From Paramecium octaurelia (Eukaryota > Ciliophora > Oligohymenophorea > Peniculida > Parameciidae), in assembly GCA_905182995.1 (NCBI GenBank), contig CAJJDP010000129.1, positions 86,002 through 150,001 of the forward strand: a stretch of 64,000 nt of DNA, written 5' to 3'. The notes beneath the pieces were generated by a model, which did no database searches, had not been told where the DNA came from, and saw only the letters and a list, made by a program, of their open reading frames with translations. The first letter of the stretch is position 1; every line of letters starts with the position of its first letter. Positions 23,719-35,291 of this stretch are shown here, one piece after another. The translations under genes and the position numbers were made by a program.

Positions 23719-25431
23719 TCAAAAATCAAAAGACTTAACTAAACATGGTTAAACTATTTGTTTCCTTATTTGATTTTCTGTCAATCTAATGGAGTACTCA
23801 AAATCCAGTTATTTAATTAAATGTAGTTTAGTTCGTATTTAATTTGAAGGATACTAAAACTTCTAAATGATCTAGCATTAATCACATTTCTTAAATTTTT
23901 ACTTGCTTATTCTGTGATAGATCTATTTATATGCCAACTTTAACCCCAAAAGGATATTATCTAAAATTGAGAATATCAATACTGCTTGCATAACCATCAA
24001 TGTAAAAGTTATATAAGTAGAATTCCTTCTATCTAAAGAGAAGTCTGTGAGAGTTAGATTTGAGATAAGCCCTTGAGTGTTTAATTAAATCGTTCAGAGG
24101 AAGGAAGATTATCTATATACATAACAATTGAATCGTTATGATTAATAGCGCTATCGATAACAGGACTAAGATGGTGTAGTACGATTAGATGTTGATTTCT
24201 TGTATTATTTCTTATTGATCAACCAACTATTAAATTTCATCAGTCAAATTGAAGAATCTAAATAATTTACAAAATCCATTTCTTACAATATGTAAAGAAA
24301 GTTTGGGTTTGATAAGTTCTGCACCTAGAATATCACATCCTGTTTCAGCAATGAATTATAACGGCATATCAAATCATCTGGAACTGGAAAATATTGACAA
24401 TTTGATTCGTAAGAGTGATTTTACACAAACTTAACAATCTAATGCCAATCCTCATTGTTGAAACCAGTTACGTCTTATTCATAAAAATATCCAAGTTCTG
24501 TTGCATTTGCTATCAATTGACTCTCCATAGTACTAATTACTAACATTCCATCAACATTCACAATCATCACATTTAACCTAGGATGCTTATAATATTTATC
24601 TAGCAACTCTTGATCCGAAGCCAAAATAGCTATTAATTTATTATTTTCATCCTTCAAACTGCAAGTAGTAGTCATTGCCATAATAGGGTAGTCTGCGAAA
24701 AATTGATACATATCAGATTTGAAACAAGTTTAATTAGGCCTTTATTAATAATTCTGCAAATGCTAAATAAACCATGTCCTTTGGGAGGGATGATAATCCC
24801 TAATTCTATTCCATTATGGCCACCAGGCTGTGAATTCTCTGTCAACTTTGCTAAAATAAATATTGTCAGGTAAAAATATTTGAGTGGGATCCATCTACAT
24901 TATGCATTCATTCAAGAGGGACACAAATTGATAATCCCTTGAAAAGTAGTCTTACTCTGGTAATTATTAAAACTCTTCAAATTCAATATCATATATATTT
25001 ATGCAATAACCGTTATAACTATATTCAAATGGATCTTCATCATCAAATTAAGTATGACACACCTCCGGATTTACGTTAATTGTAAAATTATATTGTTAAT
25101 CAAGAAGATACAATTTTTGTAAACTATACAGAGTTCTCTCAGCTTAATGATTAACAATAAGTTTACTTCGATTCATCATATTCTTCAATTAAGCCACTTG
25201 AGATGACATAATTGAATTTAACGTCCTGTTATTCTGATTTATGAATGCAATCATTGCAGATTCCTGAAAATAATAATATACTAGATTAGTGTTGATTTGG
25301 TAAACTCCTAAAATAAGTGGGACTATCACGGCAATTATGAGAATATTCATAAGGAGGATCAGAGTGCAGATTCGAAATCTACTCAGATATTGCTACAAAG
25401 GTAGGTTTTTATGTTAATTATTTTTTAGCAT
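23719..25431 (-). CDS. Cache-domain membrane sensor protein
   Basis: 550 residues; introns 23872..23902 (31 nt) and 24258..24286 (29 nt). A membrane helix near the N terminus (LILLMNILIIAVIVPLILGV) and a second at about residue 400 (YYTILVLLSIALLIITIQLL) flank an extracellular region of about 340 residues. The segment MYQFFADYPIMAMTTTCSLK, then NKLIAILASDQELLDKYY and VMIVNVDGMLVIST, fits a dCache sensor fold (strand-helix PAS-like). The cytoplasmic tail is about 120 residues and shows no kinase, cyclase or HAMP motif, so it may act through a partner. It is next to the histidine kinase gene block but on its own promoter. The Cache assignment is by pattern. Confidence 0.7.
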
Positions 25432-25615
25432 TATTAATGTATATATTGACAATTAATTCTTATCGAAATAATTAAAAAAACAGAATCATCTTCTTCAATA
25501 AAAGTAAGAGTATTCTCAAGGTCCAGGATTGAATAGTGTTGCAAATTTTGAAATGAATTAAGTAAGAATTTTAAAATGCTTAAATTAATAAAATAATTAA
25601 TATTACATTTTATTT

Positions 25616-26492
25616 ATGGAGGAATATATTTAAGGCTTTGTGAGCACATCCATAGTAAAAACACTGTTAGCTCCATTAGAGAGATATAAACTCGTCAGAT
25701 AGACCTAGGATATTCTTACTTTGAGTTCCAAAGAGAAGATGACTAATTTTTATTAATTTCTTAAGAAAACGATTTCAAATGAGGGACCGAAAGGACTCTT
25801 CAGATCAAATTTAACAGCAATATACATGTGGATACCTCAAGTGTATGCATAATATGTTTTCTATCAAAATATCAAACAAGCCACTTATGACAAAGATGTA
25901 TATAAATAAATTGAATTTCAAGCTTTTGTCAATGGGACTTTGTGCAACACTTTGTGGCATTACTACCTCTATATTCTCCTACCCTTTTGATACAATTAGA
26001 GTGAGATAAGCAACTGAAATTTAGATTCCAGGATAGAAAAGAATGTATGTGGGATTTGAAGAGACTCGCTTTAATATAAAAATAGAGAGTGGATTTTTCA
26101 AGGGTTTGTATTCAGGATTTACAGTTGGATGTTTATAGACATTGTTGTTTGCATATGGCATAGTGGGTTTGAATTCTCTTTTAGATGGCACTACTCCTTA
26201 CAATCAATAATTGGCTTATTTGGGATCATATGCATTGATATATCCAATTGACAGTGTGAGACGTCGTTTGTAGGTCAAATCGATTTTGTTTTAGTAAGAG
26301 GCATCAAAAAAGCAGAATTTGTGGGAGAAATTGAAATTTAATATGAAGGAGTGGAATTTCAGTTGGGGTTACGGAGGATTCTTGGCCCATAATGTGAGAG
26401 GAATAGCAATGTTGGCAATCCTAGAATAGGTTAACTTCGAATCACTTTACAAGGAAACTTAGAATCAATTGAATTAGGCTTTAAAATATTGA
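25616..26492 (+). CDS. Mitochondrial carrier, ADP/ATP-carrier-like
   Basis: 283 residues; one 25-nt intron at 25898..25922. Three carrier repeats are visible: APLERYKLVRQTQD in repeat 1, YPFDTIRVRQATE in repeat 2 and YPIDSVRRRLQVKS in repeat 3. These match the Px[DE]xx[RK] signature, and the first is the APxER-K variant specific to ADP/ATP carriers. The hallmark RRRMMM of true ADP/ATP carriers is replaced by RRRLQV, so nucleotide preference may differ. By family knowledge it exchanges solutes across the mitochondrial inner membrane. Stop TGA 26490..26492; it converges on the amino-acid transporter 58 bp away. Confidence 0.85.
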
Positions 26493-26550
26493 GTATTATA
26501 ATTTATTTACAATATAATAATATATATATTTTGGGGGACAAATAATGTGA

Positions 26551-27993
26551 TCAACCATAATGATCAATGATCTTTTTGATTTGCATGTAGAGATTGTATG
26601 GCACAAACACACAACCAAGTACAATCAATGCCCAAATCCAGAAAGGATGTTAGAATTTGGAAATGTATGGATTATCCTCGTATTTGACAGCATGTTTCTT
26701 ACGACCTTGTAACACCAAGGCAGCTGGGATGGTCAACAAAATAAATACTCCACACACTCCTCCTGTGAGGCCAACTATAATCTCAATATTATCTTTAAGC
26801 ACTTAGGATAAATTAAAGTGAGTTACAAACGGCAAGTGATGCACAAGGCACAACAATAAGTAAAGTGAAGATGGCACTTGGTAGAGTAATTTTTAGACTG
26901 TCTTTGGGGACTAGATGCGGAACCACTAATTTCATCAGATTCTTCCTTATGGTGATAGTTAATACAGGGAGGGCTGCTATATTTAGAAACATATAAAAGC
27001 TAATAATATAATAGGCCCATTTTAAATTGCCCTGATTGAAGAGTTAATTATAAAAGCTGGCTGCAGCAAGGTCTTTAAAAGGAAATGCCCAGATGGCAGT
27101 CAAACATACAAATAGAAAAGTGAGCAAACCGAAAATAAAGCTGATAAAGATGATCTTTCTGATAGCTGAAGTTGGTCTGACTGGTCTTAACATACCAGGG
27201 GATGAATGATGCATCAAAAATGCAAAAATTGCAGTTGAGATCATTTGTGGCAATGCGTCAATGTTGAACCATTGCATCTCTTAGATTTCTTCTGCAGCGG
27301 CCATTTATTGGATAGATCCTGTAAGCATGGCAAGGATAGTTAAATAACGAGCCAAGGCGACAATTGTTTAGACTATTTGAATGCTAGCAACATCCTTGAA
27401 CGACAGTATTCCACAAAGTACAAAAAATATGACAATCCAAAACCAATATTCTTCAACAAGGGTGATGCCTTTGAAAACTGAGCTATTTTGAATATTAATA
27501 TATAGATGATTACGATAAGGAATTTCCAACCATCACTCCTTTAGCTACAACTGCTCCATATAAGTAGATCACAATAATGGATACTGTAAAATATTCAGCC
27601 CATTTTCCATAAAACAATTTCGCCATGGATCCATATTCAAATTGACTTTGTATTGCATATTTCGATTCCAATGGCTAAGATGACGATATTTCTTCAGTCG
27701 AATCAGAAACGGTATGAGTTGCCTAAATATTCAATCTACTCATCATGTCGGTCTCTTTATCAATTTGATCAGCTAAATAGAGAGCCTAGTCTAAATACAG
27801 ATTATTCGGCTACCTCCACAATGAAATCGCATGCTATAATGCTGATGAGACAACAAATCGAAAGCGATATGGAAGCGTAACCATAACCCACTTTTGCAGA
27901 GCTCATCGGCAATAAGATAGGTCCAGAAGCCATTAAAACATTTATAAAGGTATTAAAAGCAGGGAAAGGTTTAATAAAGTTTTATTATTTCAT
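26551..27993 (-). CDS. Amino-acid transporter, AAAP/SLC36-38-like
   Basis: 452 residues; introns 26802..26826, 27483..27513 and 27786..27813 (25, 31, 28 nt). The N terminus KPFPAFNTFINVLMASGPIL leads straight into helix 1, the unwound substrate-binding helix of this family (ASGPILLPMSSAKVGYG). About ten or eleven membrane helices follow, including ISTAIFAFLMHHSSPGMLRP, which matches the conserved helix-6 region of amino acid/auxin permeases. The C terminus is FWIWALIVLGCVFVPYNLY. By family knowledge it moves neutral amino acids with protons or sodium; membrane (vacuolar or plasma) is unknown. Confidence 0.85.
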
Positions 27994-28129
27994 AAATTAA
28001 ATATTTATTTAAATAGGAATTTATTGCGAATTAAATTTAAGAGCGTATTGCTATTTTATCCCTCCACTAACTCTGATGCGAGACTACATGATTATCTTAA
28101 TATTATATATATTGTATATGAGCATATTT

Positions 28130-29500
28130 TCAGACTCCTTTGAATAATCTTATTCCGTCTCTGCCTCCCCAAAGACCCCTAACCATCAATTGCCAATAAG
28201 CAAATGGGAAGAAATGTTTCTTCATCAAGTACATGAGTTTGCTATCTGATGATTAAAAGACTGGGAATGTTTCATCTAATTGTTTGTTGTACTTGAATTC
28301 GGCAAGCAAGACTTTCTTATTGGAAGTGTAGACTGGACAGGAAGTATAACCTTGAGGCCATCTTAAATTTGCATACCTTCATATTCTGGCAGAGGTGGCA
28401 ATTTCATCTTCCAAGTTCTGATGAGGTTCTTAATAAGAATAGGAGTTTGGGCCATCACAGCAGCAGCAGTTTTGGATGTTGGGAGTGAAGAGCAATCTCC
28501 CAAGGCCCAGACATTGGCATAACGCACATGTTGGAGTGTGTTTGGGTGGACATTGACATACCCATCTGAGTCACCCAATCCACTTTCAGCAATGAATGCA
28601 GCTGGTTTCTTAAAAAGATATGAGATACACTATTTACTTAGGGGGGTACAATATGCAAGAAATCATAGTCGGATGTATATTATTGTTTGGTTTCAACATC
28701 CTCAAAGATTACCTTATGATCTTGAACTTCAATTAATCGTTTTTTTAGATGACAATGCAATCCCTTCTCATGAGCCAATTCTCCAAGTATTTCTGAGTAT
28801 TTTGGAATGCCAAAAATAGAATCATTGGCTTTGTACACGTGGAAGTCACATTTGACATTTCTTGCTGATAATCTTTCATGTGTTAGGAATACAATATTAG
28901 ATGGAATTCCCTCACATTTTGTAGGTGGTTCTGAAAATATTAGTTTACCACCTTCGAATTCTCTAATCATTTTATCTATCTTTTAGGCGTATCTGTAATA
29001 GTAAATACTTCCCACAGGTGCTTCTGGGTTGTTCAGTTGTTCCAATGCACCTAAAAAATGTATAAATTTATATTTATACCTTTAATGGATGCGTAATCAC
29101 GTTGCACTCCACTTGCCACAATCAGTTAATCATATGTGTATTTCTATCCATCCATTGTCACTATTGTGTTCTATTCTGGGTCTATTTTGACAACTGGACA
29201 ATCACTCAGACACACATTTTTGGGCAGAACCTTTTCCATAGGCTTCATCGTTTAATCGGCTTTACACATGCCACCACCTTCATTAGATAATCATTATCTA
29301 CCAACCAATGTCCATCCAGTTTGATAAGCATGCATCTTATATGGTTCAAACACACGAATTTGTTATGGGATATAGTGACCATCTCTTACTAATTGTGCAG
29401 AAACATTCAATCCTGCAGTTCCCCCTCCTATGATTGCCACCTGACTGTGAATTGCTCGGGCCGTGAAAGCATACAATGATACATGATTCAAGTTTCTCAT
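28130..29500 (-). CDS. SQOR: Sulfide:quinone oxidoreductase, mitochondrial
   Basis: 420 residues; introns 28351..28376, 28609..28637, 29051..29079 and 29278..29301. The start MRNLNHVSLYAFTARAIHSQ is a likely mitochondrial presequence, followed at once by the FAD site VAIIGGGTAGLNVSAQL. The redox cysteines of the family are kept: PTKCEG in the middle and GYTSCPVYT near the C terminus. Other family marks are LHIVPP, VWALGDCSSLPTSKTAAAV and the C-terminal YLMKKHFFPFAYW amphipathic membrane anchor. It oxidises hydrogen sulfide and passes electrons to ubiquinone at the inner membrane. Length and motif order match eukaryotic SQOR along the whole protein. Confidence 0.93.
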
Positions 29501-29653
29501 TAATTTTATGTTAAATATAATTACTAACACTAAAGATATTACTAATAGCAATTGTATATTCTAATTTACAATTGCTACATTTTATAATAAAAATGATTTC
29601 AGATGTATTCCCATCTGCAAAATCAACCACTGCCATATAATGTTTATTAATTA

Positions 29654-30968
29654 ATGAAACTATTTATTATTGCAACATTGGCGCTCTCTTTATACATAGT
29701 CCTCGACCTTATATTCAATTAGCAAATGTGGGATGCCAACACCACCTTGACATTATATTTGCAATCAAACTAGTTTTCTGGTGAAAAAGACATGTTCCTC
29801 GTCTTTTCATATTCACTCTATGTACTTCCATGTATAGCAATTATTGCTTTTCTTATATTGGAGAACAAATTAGGAGCATTGTTATATGGAGGGATGATTC
29901 TCTTCTCAATTGCTTCTAATTCACTGCTGAAAAATTTCTATCATTAGGCAAGACCATTTTTTATTGTTTAAGAGATTGAACCTTATGAATGCAATAAGGA
30001 ATTCGGGAAGCCATCAGGTCATGCAATGACATCACAAGCTATGTGTTTCCTTTTACCATCTATATTGTTTCCAGCAATTTGGAAAGACCAGCCAAAGTAA
30101 TAACTTTAATAAACATAGCTGCAAATATCCGTTATATTTAAGGGTCGTGTTTATATTTATAATCACTTTTTGGACCTTCATGACTGGATTCTCAAGAGTA
30201 TTTATGGGAGTTCATTCATTTGGCTAAATTCTCCTGGGTTGGGCCTATTAAGCTTATGTATCCATTATTTACATGAATTATTTTCATGATCAAATCACAG
30301 AGTACTTAACAGAATGCTTGCAAGTGGGACATTAGGGCATTTAAAACAGAGTAATTTATATTATTGGTTTGATTGCATTCAGTTGGACGTGTGTATCGAT
30401 CATGTTTCTAGAATTAAACAGATATTTATTCATAAGTCCAACAGAAGCAACGTTGTGGATGACTGCAGTCTATGAGAAGTGTCAGAAATAGACACATCTA
30501 TATACAATAGATAGTCCTTTAGTTTTATAGAATATATGCTTTAGTTTAAGTTTATATATTTGGTTCATGCTAAGCTTTGTGATTGGAATCAAACTTAGCA
30601 AAGGAGTATACTTGAAGAATCAATTCAAATATCATTACAAGTCACTGTCCTTTTGGTTCAAGACTCTGAGGATATTTGTCTTGATATTCTTGGTTGGTCT
30701 GCTGGTTCCTTTTTTCTTGATTGAGTTCAATTCAGTTTATGCATAAGCATTTGGTTAAGTAATGGAATGTATAATTTAGATAGTTCCAGTGTCGATATTA
30801 GGAGGATTGATCATAACTGTTGTGTACTCGAAACTGCTATATTATTTAAAGATTTCTGTGCCTGGCGATTTCTTATAAATAATAGATAGTGAGCAATCAG
30901 CTCCAGATGGGTATTCTAATTTGCTACTTAATAGAATGTCTTTAGAATTGTAAGCCAAGAATTCTTGA
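29654..30968 (+). CDS. PAP2-type membrane phosphatase, copy A
   Basis: 430 residues; one 22-nt intron at 30097..30118. The three catalytic motifs of the PAP2/glucose-6-phosphatase superfamily are clear: LLKNFYHQARPFF, then KEFGKPSGHAM, then FSRVFMGVHSFGQ. Several membrane helices surround them. The protein is longer than simple PAP2 enzymes, with an added C-terminal block of about 150 residues that also spans the membrane. Substrates in this superfamily are lipid phosphates or sugar phosphates; which applies cannot be told. It forms a head-to-tail pair with copy B, 46 bp downstream. Confidence 0.88.
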
Positions 30969-31014
30969 TATATATATAAAATTGATATAAAAATAACCCA
31001 GTAATTTTAATAAA

Positions 31015-32272
31015 ATGCGAACTTTCATACTTTCTACTCTATTTTTAGGCGTCTATGTAATACTTGATATCGTTCTTAATGATTTGATGTGGGACTCGAA
31101 TACAAAGCTAACAATTTACTTCTAGCATAAGGAATTTAAAGGAGAAAAGGAAATAATGACATTCTTTTCAGATTGGCTGAACATTTTTCCAGGGATTGCC
31201 TTGCTCGTTTTTATGTTCAGGGAAAATAAATTAGGGGCTATATTATATGGTTGCATGATAATGTTCATTGTTTCATTGAACTCTTTGCTTAAAAACATGT
31301 ATCATTAGGCTAGACCATTTTGGACTGAAGAAGACATAAAAGGACTGCAATGCAATAAAGAATTTGGCAAACCATCTGGTCATGCTATGTAATCATCTTT
31401 GATGTGTTTCCTATTGCCTTGTATACTATTTCCAGCGGTATGGAGAGATTAGGAAAAGTATATTATAAACTTAAATTAGTGTAAAATATCCCAAAATACT
31501 CAGAGCAATAAGCATAGCAATAATAGTGATTTGGACCTTTGTCACTGGATTATCGAGAGTGTTTTTTGGAGCACACACTTTTGGATAAGTACTATTAGGT
31601 TGGGTGTATTCTGGTTATGTGATGATAAATTATATGACTTATGTTCATGAGAAATTGATTAAGTATTTTAAGACATGTTTGGCAACAGGAGGACCTGGAA
31701 TTGGAAGAAGAACCATTTATGTTTCAACTATAGTAACTTTTATATGGATAATGATTTCTTATCTTTTTTACAGTTTGAATCGCAATGAAATACTAATTAA
31801 CAATGGAGAAGTTGAAATGTGGTTGAATGCTATGTTAAGAAAATGTGCTTCATAAACTAATCCTTATAAATTCAAAAGTGCATCTGTGCTTTAAAACAAT
31901 TGTTTCAATAATAGTTTTTAAATACTGTTCATTTATTTTCTCCTTTTGGGAACTAAAATCTGTGGAGGCACCTATGATGAGGATAAGTTTTATTAGAACT
32001 ACGCAAAGTTAAAATGGAGTCTAAAAGTCTTTAGAGTTGTGGTGTTGCTAGTATTACTGTTGATAGTGGAACCGTTCGTATTTTTCATAGTTACTGAACA
32101 TCTGTCAGCAGTAATACTGTTCCAAACTATTCCAATCTGCTTCTTCGGAGGATTTGTTCTTACTTATTTTTACTCGAAGTCTCTGTTTTATTTGGGTCTA
32201 AATATACAGGGTGACTTTCTCAATGCTGAGAGTAGAGTAATTTCGACAAAGATTCATGCAAATGGAGTGTGA
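31015..32272 (+). CDS. PAP2-type membrane phosphatase, copy B
   Basis: 411 residues; one 22-nt intron at 31458..31479, at the same codon and phase as in copy A. Motifs: LLKNMYHQARPFW, KEFGKPSGHAM, LSRVFFGAHTFGQ. It is a tandem duplicate of copy A; intron position and motif spacing are conserved while most of the C-terminal block has diverged. The catalytic Arg, His and Arg-His set is intact in both copies. Stop TGA 32270..32272, 24 bp from the converging B-box/PHD gene. Confidence 0.88.
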
Positions 32273-32296
32273 TAATTAATACTAATTAAATATAAA

Positions 32297-33880
32297 TCAT
32301 TCTTCATTTTATTATTTCGTAGCCTGTTGTTCTAATTTCTATATATATCTGGACTGTCCTGCTTCTTGGTATGTAAACTTAACAAACTAACTCTGTCTGT
32401 ATTCTTTGGTTTCCCTCTTCTCCATGTATTGATCATCCAATAATAAGTTCTAAGAAGCCCAAGCAGGTTTACGATACTTGGCTGGTACATGTTGATAACA
32501 CAGCATTCTAAACTTCTGATTGTCCAAGTATTATTGAGAGGGTTCCAACTCTTTCCAACAATAATAATGTATCCAAATCTAACAGTTCTCATTATTGCAT
32601 TTGAGAGTGGGTCCTTTCCTCTTGCATAAATAACAGTAGGTTTCCTGTGATATTTTGACTGCTTCTTATAGAGATTCAAAGTCTATGGTTCCTTTCTTCT
32701 CATCACATTCCACCAATGATGACCAATACACACACAAGTCGTGGAAGTAGAGACCTCCTCTATCAATCAAGTAATCCTTATTGGTTCTCTTATCAAAGGC
32801 CATCTTGAAACTATCCAGCAATCTAGCTTCTAAATGATAGGGTCCATAGAGATCCCCATATTTACAATTCAAGAACTCGTTTATCCTTGCGAATTTCTGA
32901 TGACACTTGCAGATTACACAAGCCTATTTGGGTTCAATTTTTGAATGCTTAGAAGTTGGTTTGAATTTACTATAAATGAAATCTAGGAACCACACTTTGG
33001 ATCCAGCTACAGCAAACACTTTTTCCAATCTTCCATTGCCATATGAGTATGGTTCATCATCAATCACTTGTTCTTCTTTTGTTCGTTATTTCATCATCAA
33101 CATCTTCCTCATGGTTTCATTCTTGTCTATCCACAGTCTCTCCAACACCTTGTCCTCTTCCTTGGGTTGATCTGTCTCAAATACCACAGGTTCAAAAAAG
33201 GAATTGACCTAAGGCATCAACCCATTTTTGAATGTCAAATCCAATTTATTATAGTAGAGAGGCTTAGTGAAACTAGATTCAGCCTGTAACCTTACTCCCT
33301 TCAAGGTTGATATGAGGGGTTCCAAGTATTCCTAGAATAGTCTCTCGTCTGGCACAAACAAAGAATTGGATTGACATGTGACAGTAGATTTGATGTGCAG
33401 TTTCTGTAATTTAAGACAGAGTCTCTTCAAACACTCCTCGAATTTATCCTTGAATTATTGTGGCTCTATTCCTTCCTTCTAAGAGAAAATCAAAAAGTTG
33501 TTTATCACATTCACATCATTTGATATCTGACAATATTTCTCGAATTGTAATCTGATCGACCCCAGAATCTCGGAGAAGTATTAATTCAATGCATCCAATT
33601 CATCAATCGTCGTCAGCATTGCTGTTACTATTCTGGCAGACACTTAGTTCACATTATTGGATGCCTTAGATGAACCATCAAAACAGACCAATTATTTCAA
33701 TGAGTCAAAGAATTCCATTCCCTAAATTACGTTGTGACCTTCATGATGATTCTTACACTGAAAGCAGAAAAATCCTTGGTTTAAACACGAAGCTGTCAGA
33801 CAAATTAAATTAGCTTATTCGTTTTGATGAAATTTGCATTTCTCCTAAAGTACAGGTATAGTCTCTAATTTAGTATTCAT
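32297..33880 (-). CDS. B-box plus extended PHD zinc-finger protein
   Basis: 527 residues, intronless. Near the N terminus a B-box-like zinc module: CKFHQN, CLTASCLNQ, CFQCKNHHEGH. Residues about 60-260 are helical. In the C-terminal third is an extended PHD (ePHD) finger: ACVICKC, LNCKYGDLYGPYH, YFHDLCVYWS, then YCYLCKRKGPTLKCNNENC and IWIHYYCW, which is the typical C2HC-knuckle plus PHD arrangement of chromatin regulators such as BRPF/JADE/PHF6. A nuclear, histone- or nucleic-acid-binding role is inferred. The frame stays open upstream to about 34170, with in-frame Met codons near 34050 and 34105, so the start could be earlier; 33880 is the Met just before the B-box. Confidence 0.8.
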
Positions 33881-34059
33881 TTAATTCTAATATACTTTCG
33901 AATTCAGAGGCAACCCAATTTAATAATAAAAATCCTGGTATTTATTTTAAACCACGACATTTTATTTTGCACCCTGCAAATTATATAATAATAATTAATA
34001 CAATATAATCTTAATCATAATGTGTTAGTTATTATCAGCCATACTCAGCTATTAATTAA

Positions 34060-34260
34060 TATTTACAATGCGTGCTTCTCGAATTGATCCATCAACAGAA
34101 ATAGTTCGAATAAACTAAGTTTGCATATAAGTGAATCTACTAGAAAGATCCAAAGTTCTTAAAGCTCTATCATCCAAGTTGTTGTCTCAATTTTATAAGA
34201 CGTTCATGTAACAAGTATCCACGCTTTGAGTCCCCCTAGTCTTACTGAAAATAATTGACA
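34060..34260 (-). pseudogene. Possible frameshifted gene fragment
   Basis: Two adjacent minus-strand frames read like one protein broken by a single base near 34177: SKRGYLLHERLIKLRQQL in one frame and DDRALRTLDLSSRFTYMQTQ, then FIRTISVDGSIREARIVN, in the next. No GT...AG pair of usual size bridges them. The second part runs on in frame into the B-box gene. It may be a relic, a sequencing error, or an unrecognised upstream exon. Family unknown. Confidence 0.3.
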
Positions 34261-34879
34261 ACTAATTTTATTAAAACATACATATATACAAATATCTTGA
34301 GAATAATGTTTCGATTTTTATGATTATGGTAGAATTCAACATGTAGAATTAAAAACAAAAACATATGATGTTCTATTAATTTAGGCACATAAATAATTAT
34401 TAGTACTAATTAAACCACAATTGATTAGGATCTGACAACTAGTCTCCATAGATGAATATTGGAAATTTGAGAACATAGATTAATGTATCCATTTAAATGG
34501 ATAGATCCTTGACTTTATTATATGAAAGTTGAATTTAAAAAAGAATTATATTTACAGATCTATATAACTTTTCGCAATATGATTTAAGGAGTTATAGTTA
34601 GGATGATATTTATAATAGTCAGTTGATATTTTGGAGATGTTTGTAATAAGGATTTTGGGAGTTTGGGAGGTGTATTTGAGGAATTTGAATTTAAATATAA
34701 GGTTGAGTTAATTATGGTAATTTGTATTGAAGATTAAGGAAAGAGTGCAAGGAGAAACAAATGAGTTAGGTTGTAAATGCCTAAACATTTGTATTAGATC
34801 TGAATCAAGTGAGGGGAAGTAGACATAATCCTTTTAAAATATATATATATTTCTTTATTTACTCAATAAAATGCTGGAT
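34261..34879. other. Relic-like gap, purine-rich + strand
   Basis: From about 34540 to 34765 the + strand has strong G-over-C bias, as coding strands do here, and broken frames such as FSQYDLRSYSQDDIYNSQL followed after a shift by GGVFEEFEFKYKVELIM. No full model with 20-35 nt introns could be built. The rest shows nothing recognisable. Confidence 0.3.
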
Positions 34880-35175
34880 TCAATCCAAAGAGATGAGTTG
34901 GAATGCATTCCAGTTCACTTCAATATAGTCAGGTTCCTTAAAATGTAATAATATATAGTTACCTCTTGTTATACGCCAGATCTGACGGTATAATTATTGA
35001 TTATTTAACTATCCTCAAGCTGATTATTTTTGAAGTAGTGTGGTTCACTTTTGATTTCAGGTTAAAGATCTCTTCGAAGTAGTTTGGGCAAAACTGTCCT
35101 CTATCTCCAAACGCTGTCATCCAGAGGATGAGGTTTAGAGGGTTTGTTTGTAAAGACTATGGGAGACTAACTCAT
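34880..35175 (-). CDS. Small hypothetical protein, 89 residues
   Basis: Two exons joined over a 26-nt intron at 34937..34962. The product begins MSQSPIVFTNKPSKPHPLDD and ends EEPDYIEVNWNAFQLISLD at TGA 34880..34882. It is polar and probably unstructured, with a central YFKNNQLEDSQIINNYTVRS. The canonical intron and balanced sequence support a real gene. The family was not recognised; it may be a short regulatory or linear-motif protein. Confidence 0.6.
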
Positions 35176-35291
35176 TAATTAATTTTAATATTATTGACCA
35201 AAATTATTTCTCCTTCTCTAAATAGATTTAAAATATAATTACAAACCAGAATTTAAATCAATGAAAAATTATTGTGCTTCTTCCTTTCTAA

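Noticed and set aside
27653..27880. 75-codon + ORF that stays open with TAA/TAG as Gln
   Set aside because: It is antisense to the amino-acid transporter N-terminal region, whose minus frame has membrane helices and a canonical 28-nt intron here.
34170..34826. Minus frame open for about 200 codons
   Set aside because: Composition is Thr/Ser/Ile-rich and pyrimidine-rich, the look of an antisense strand; no domain or start context supports it.
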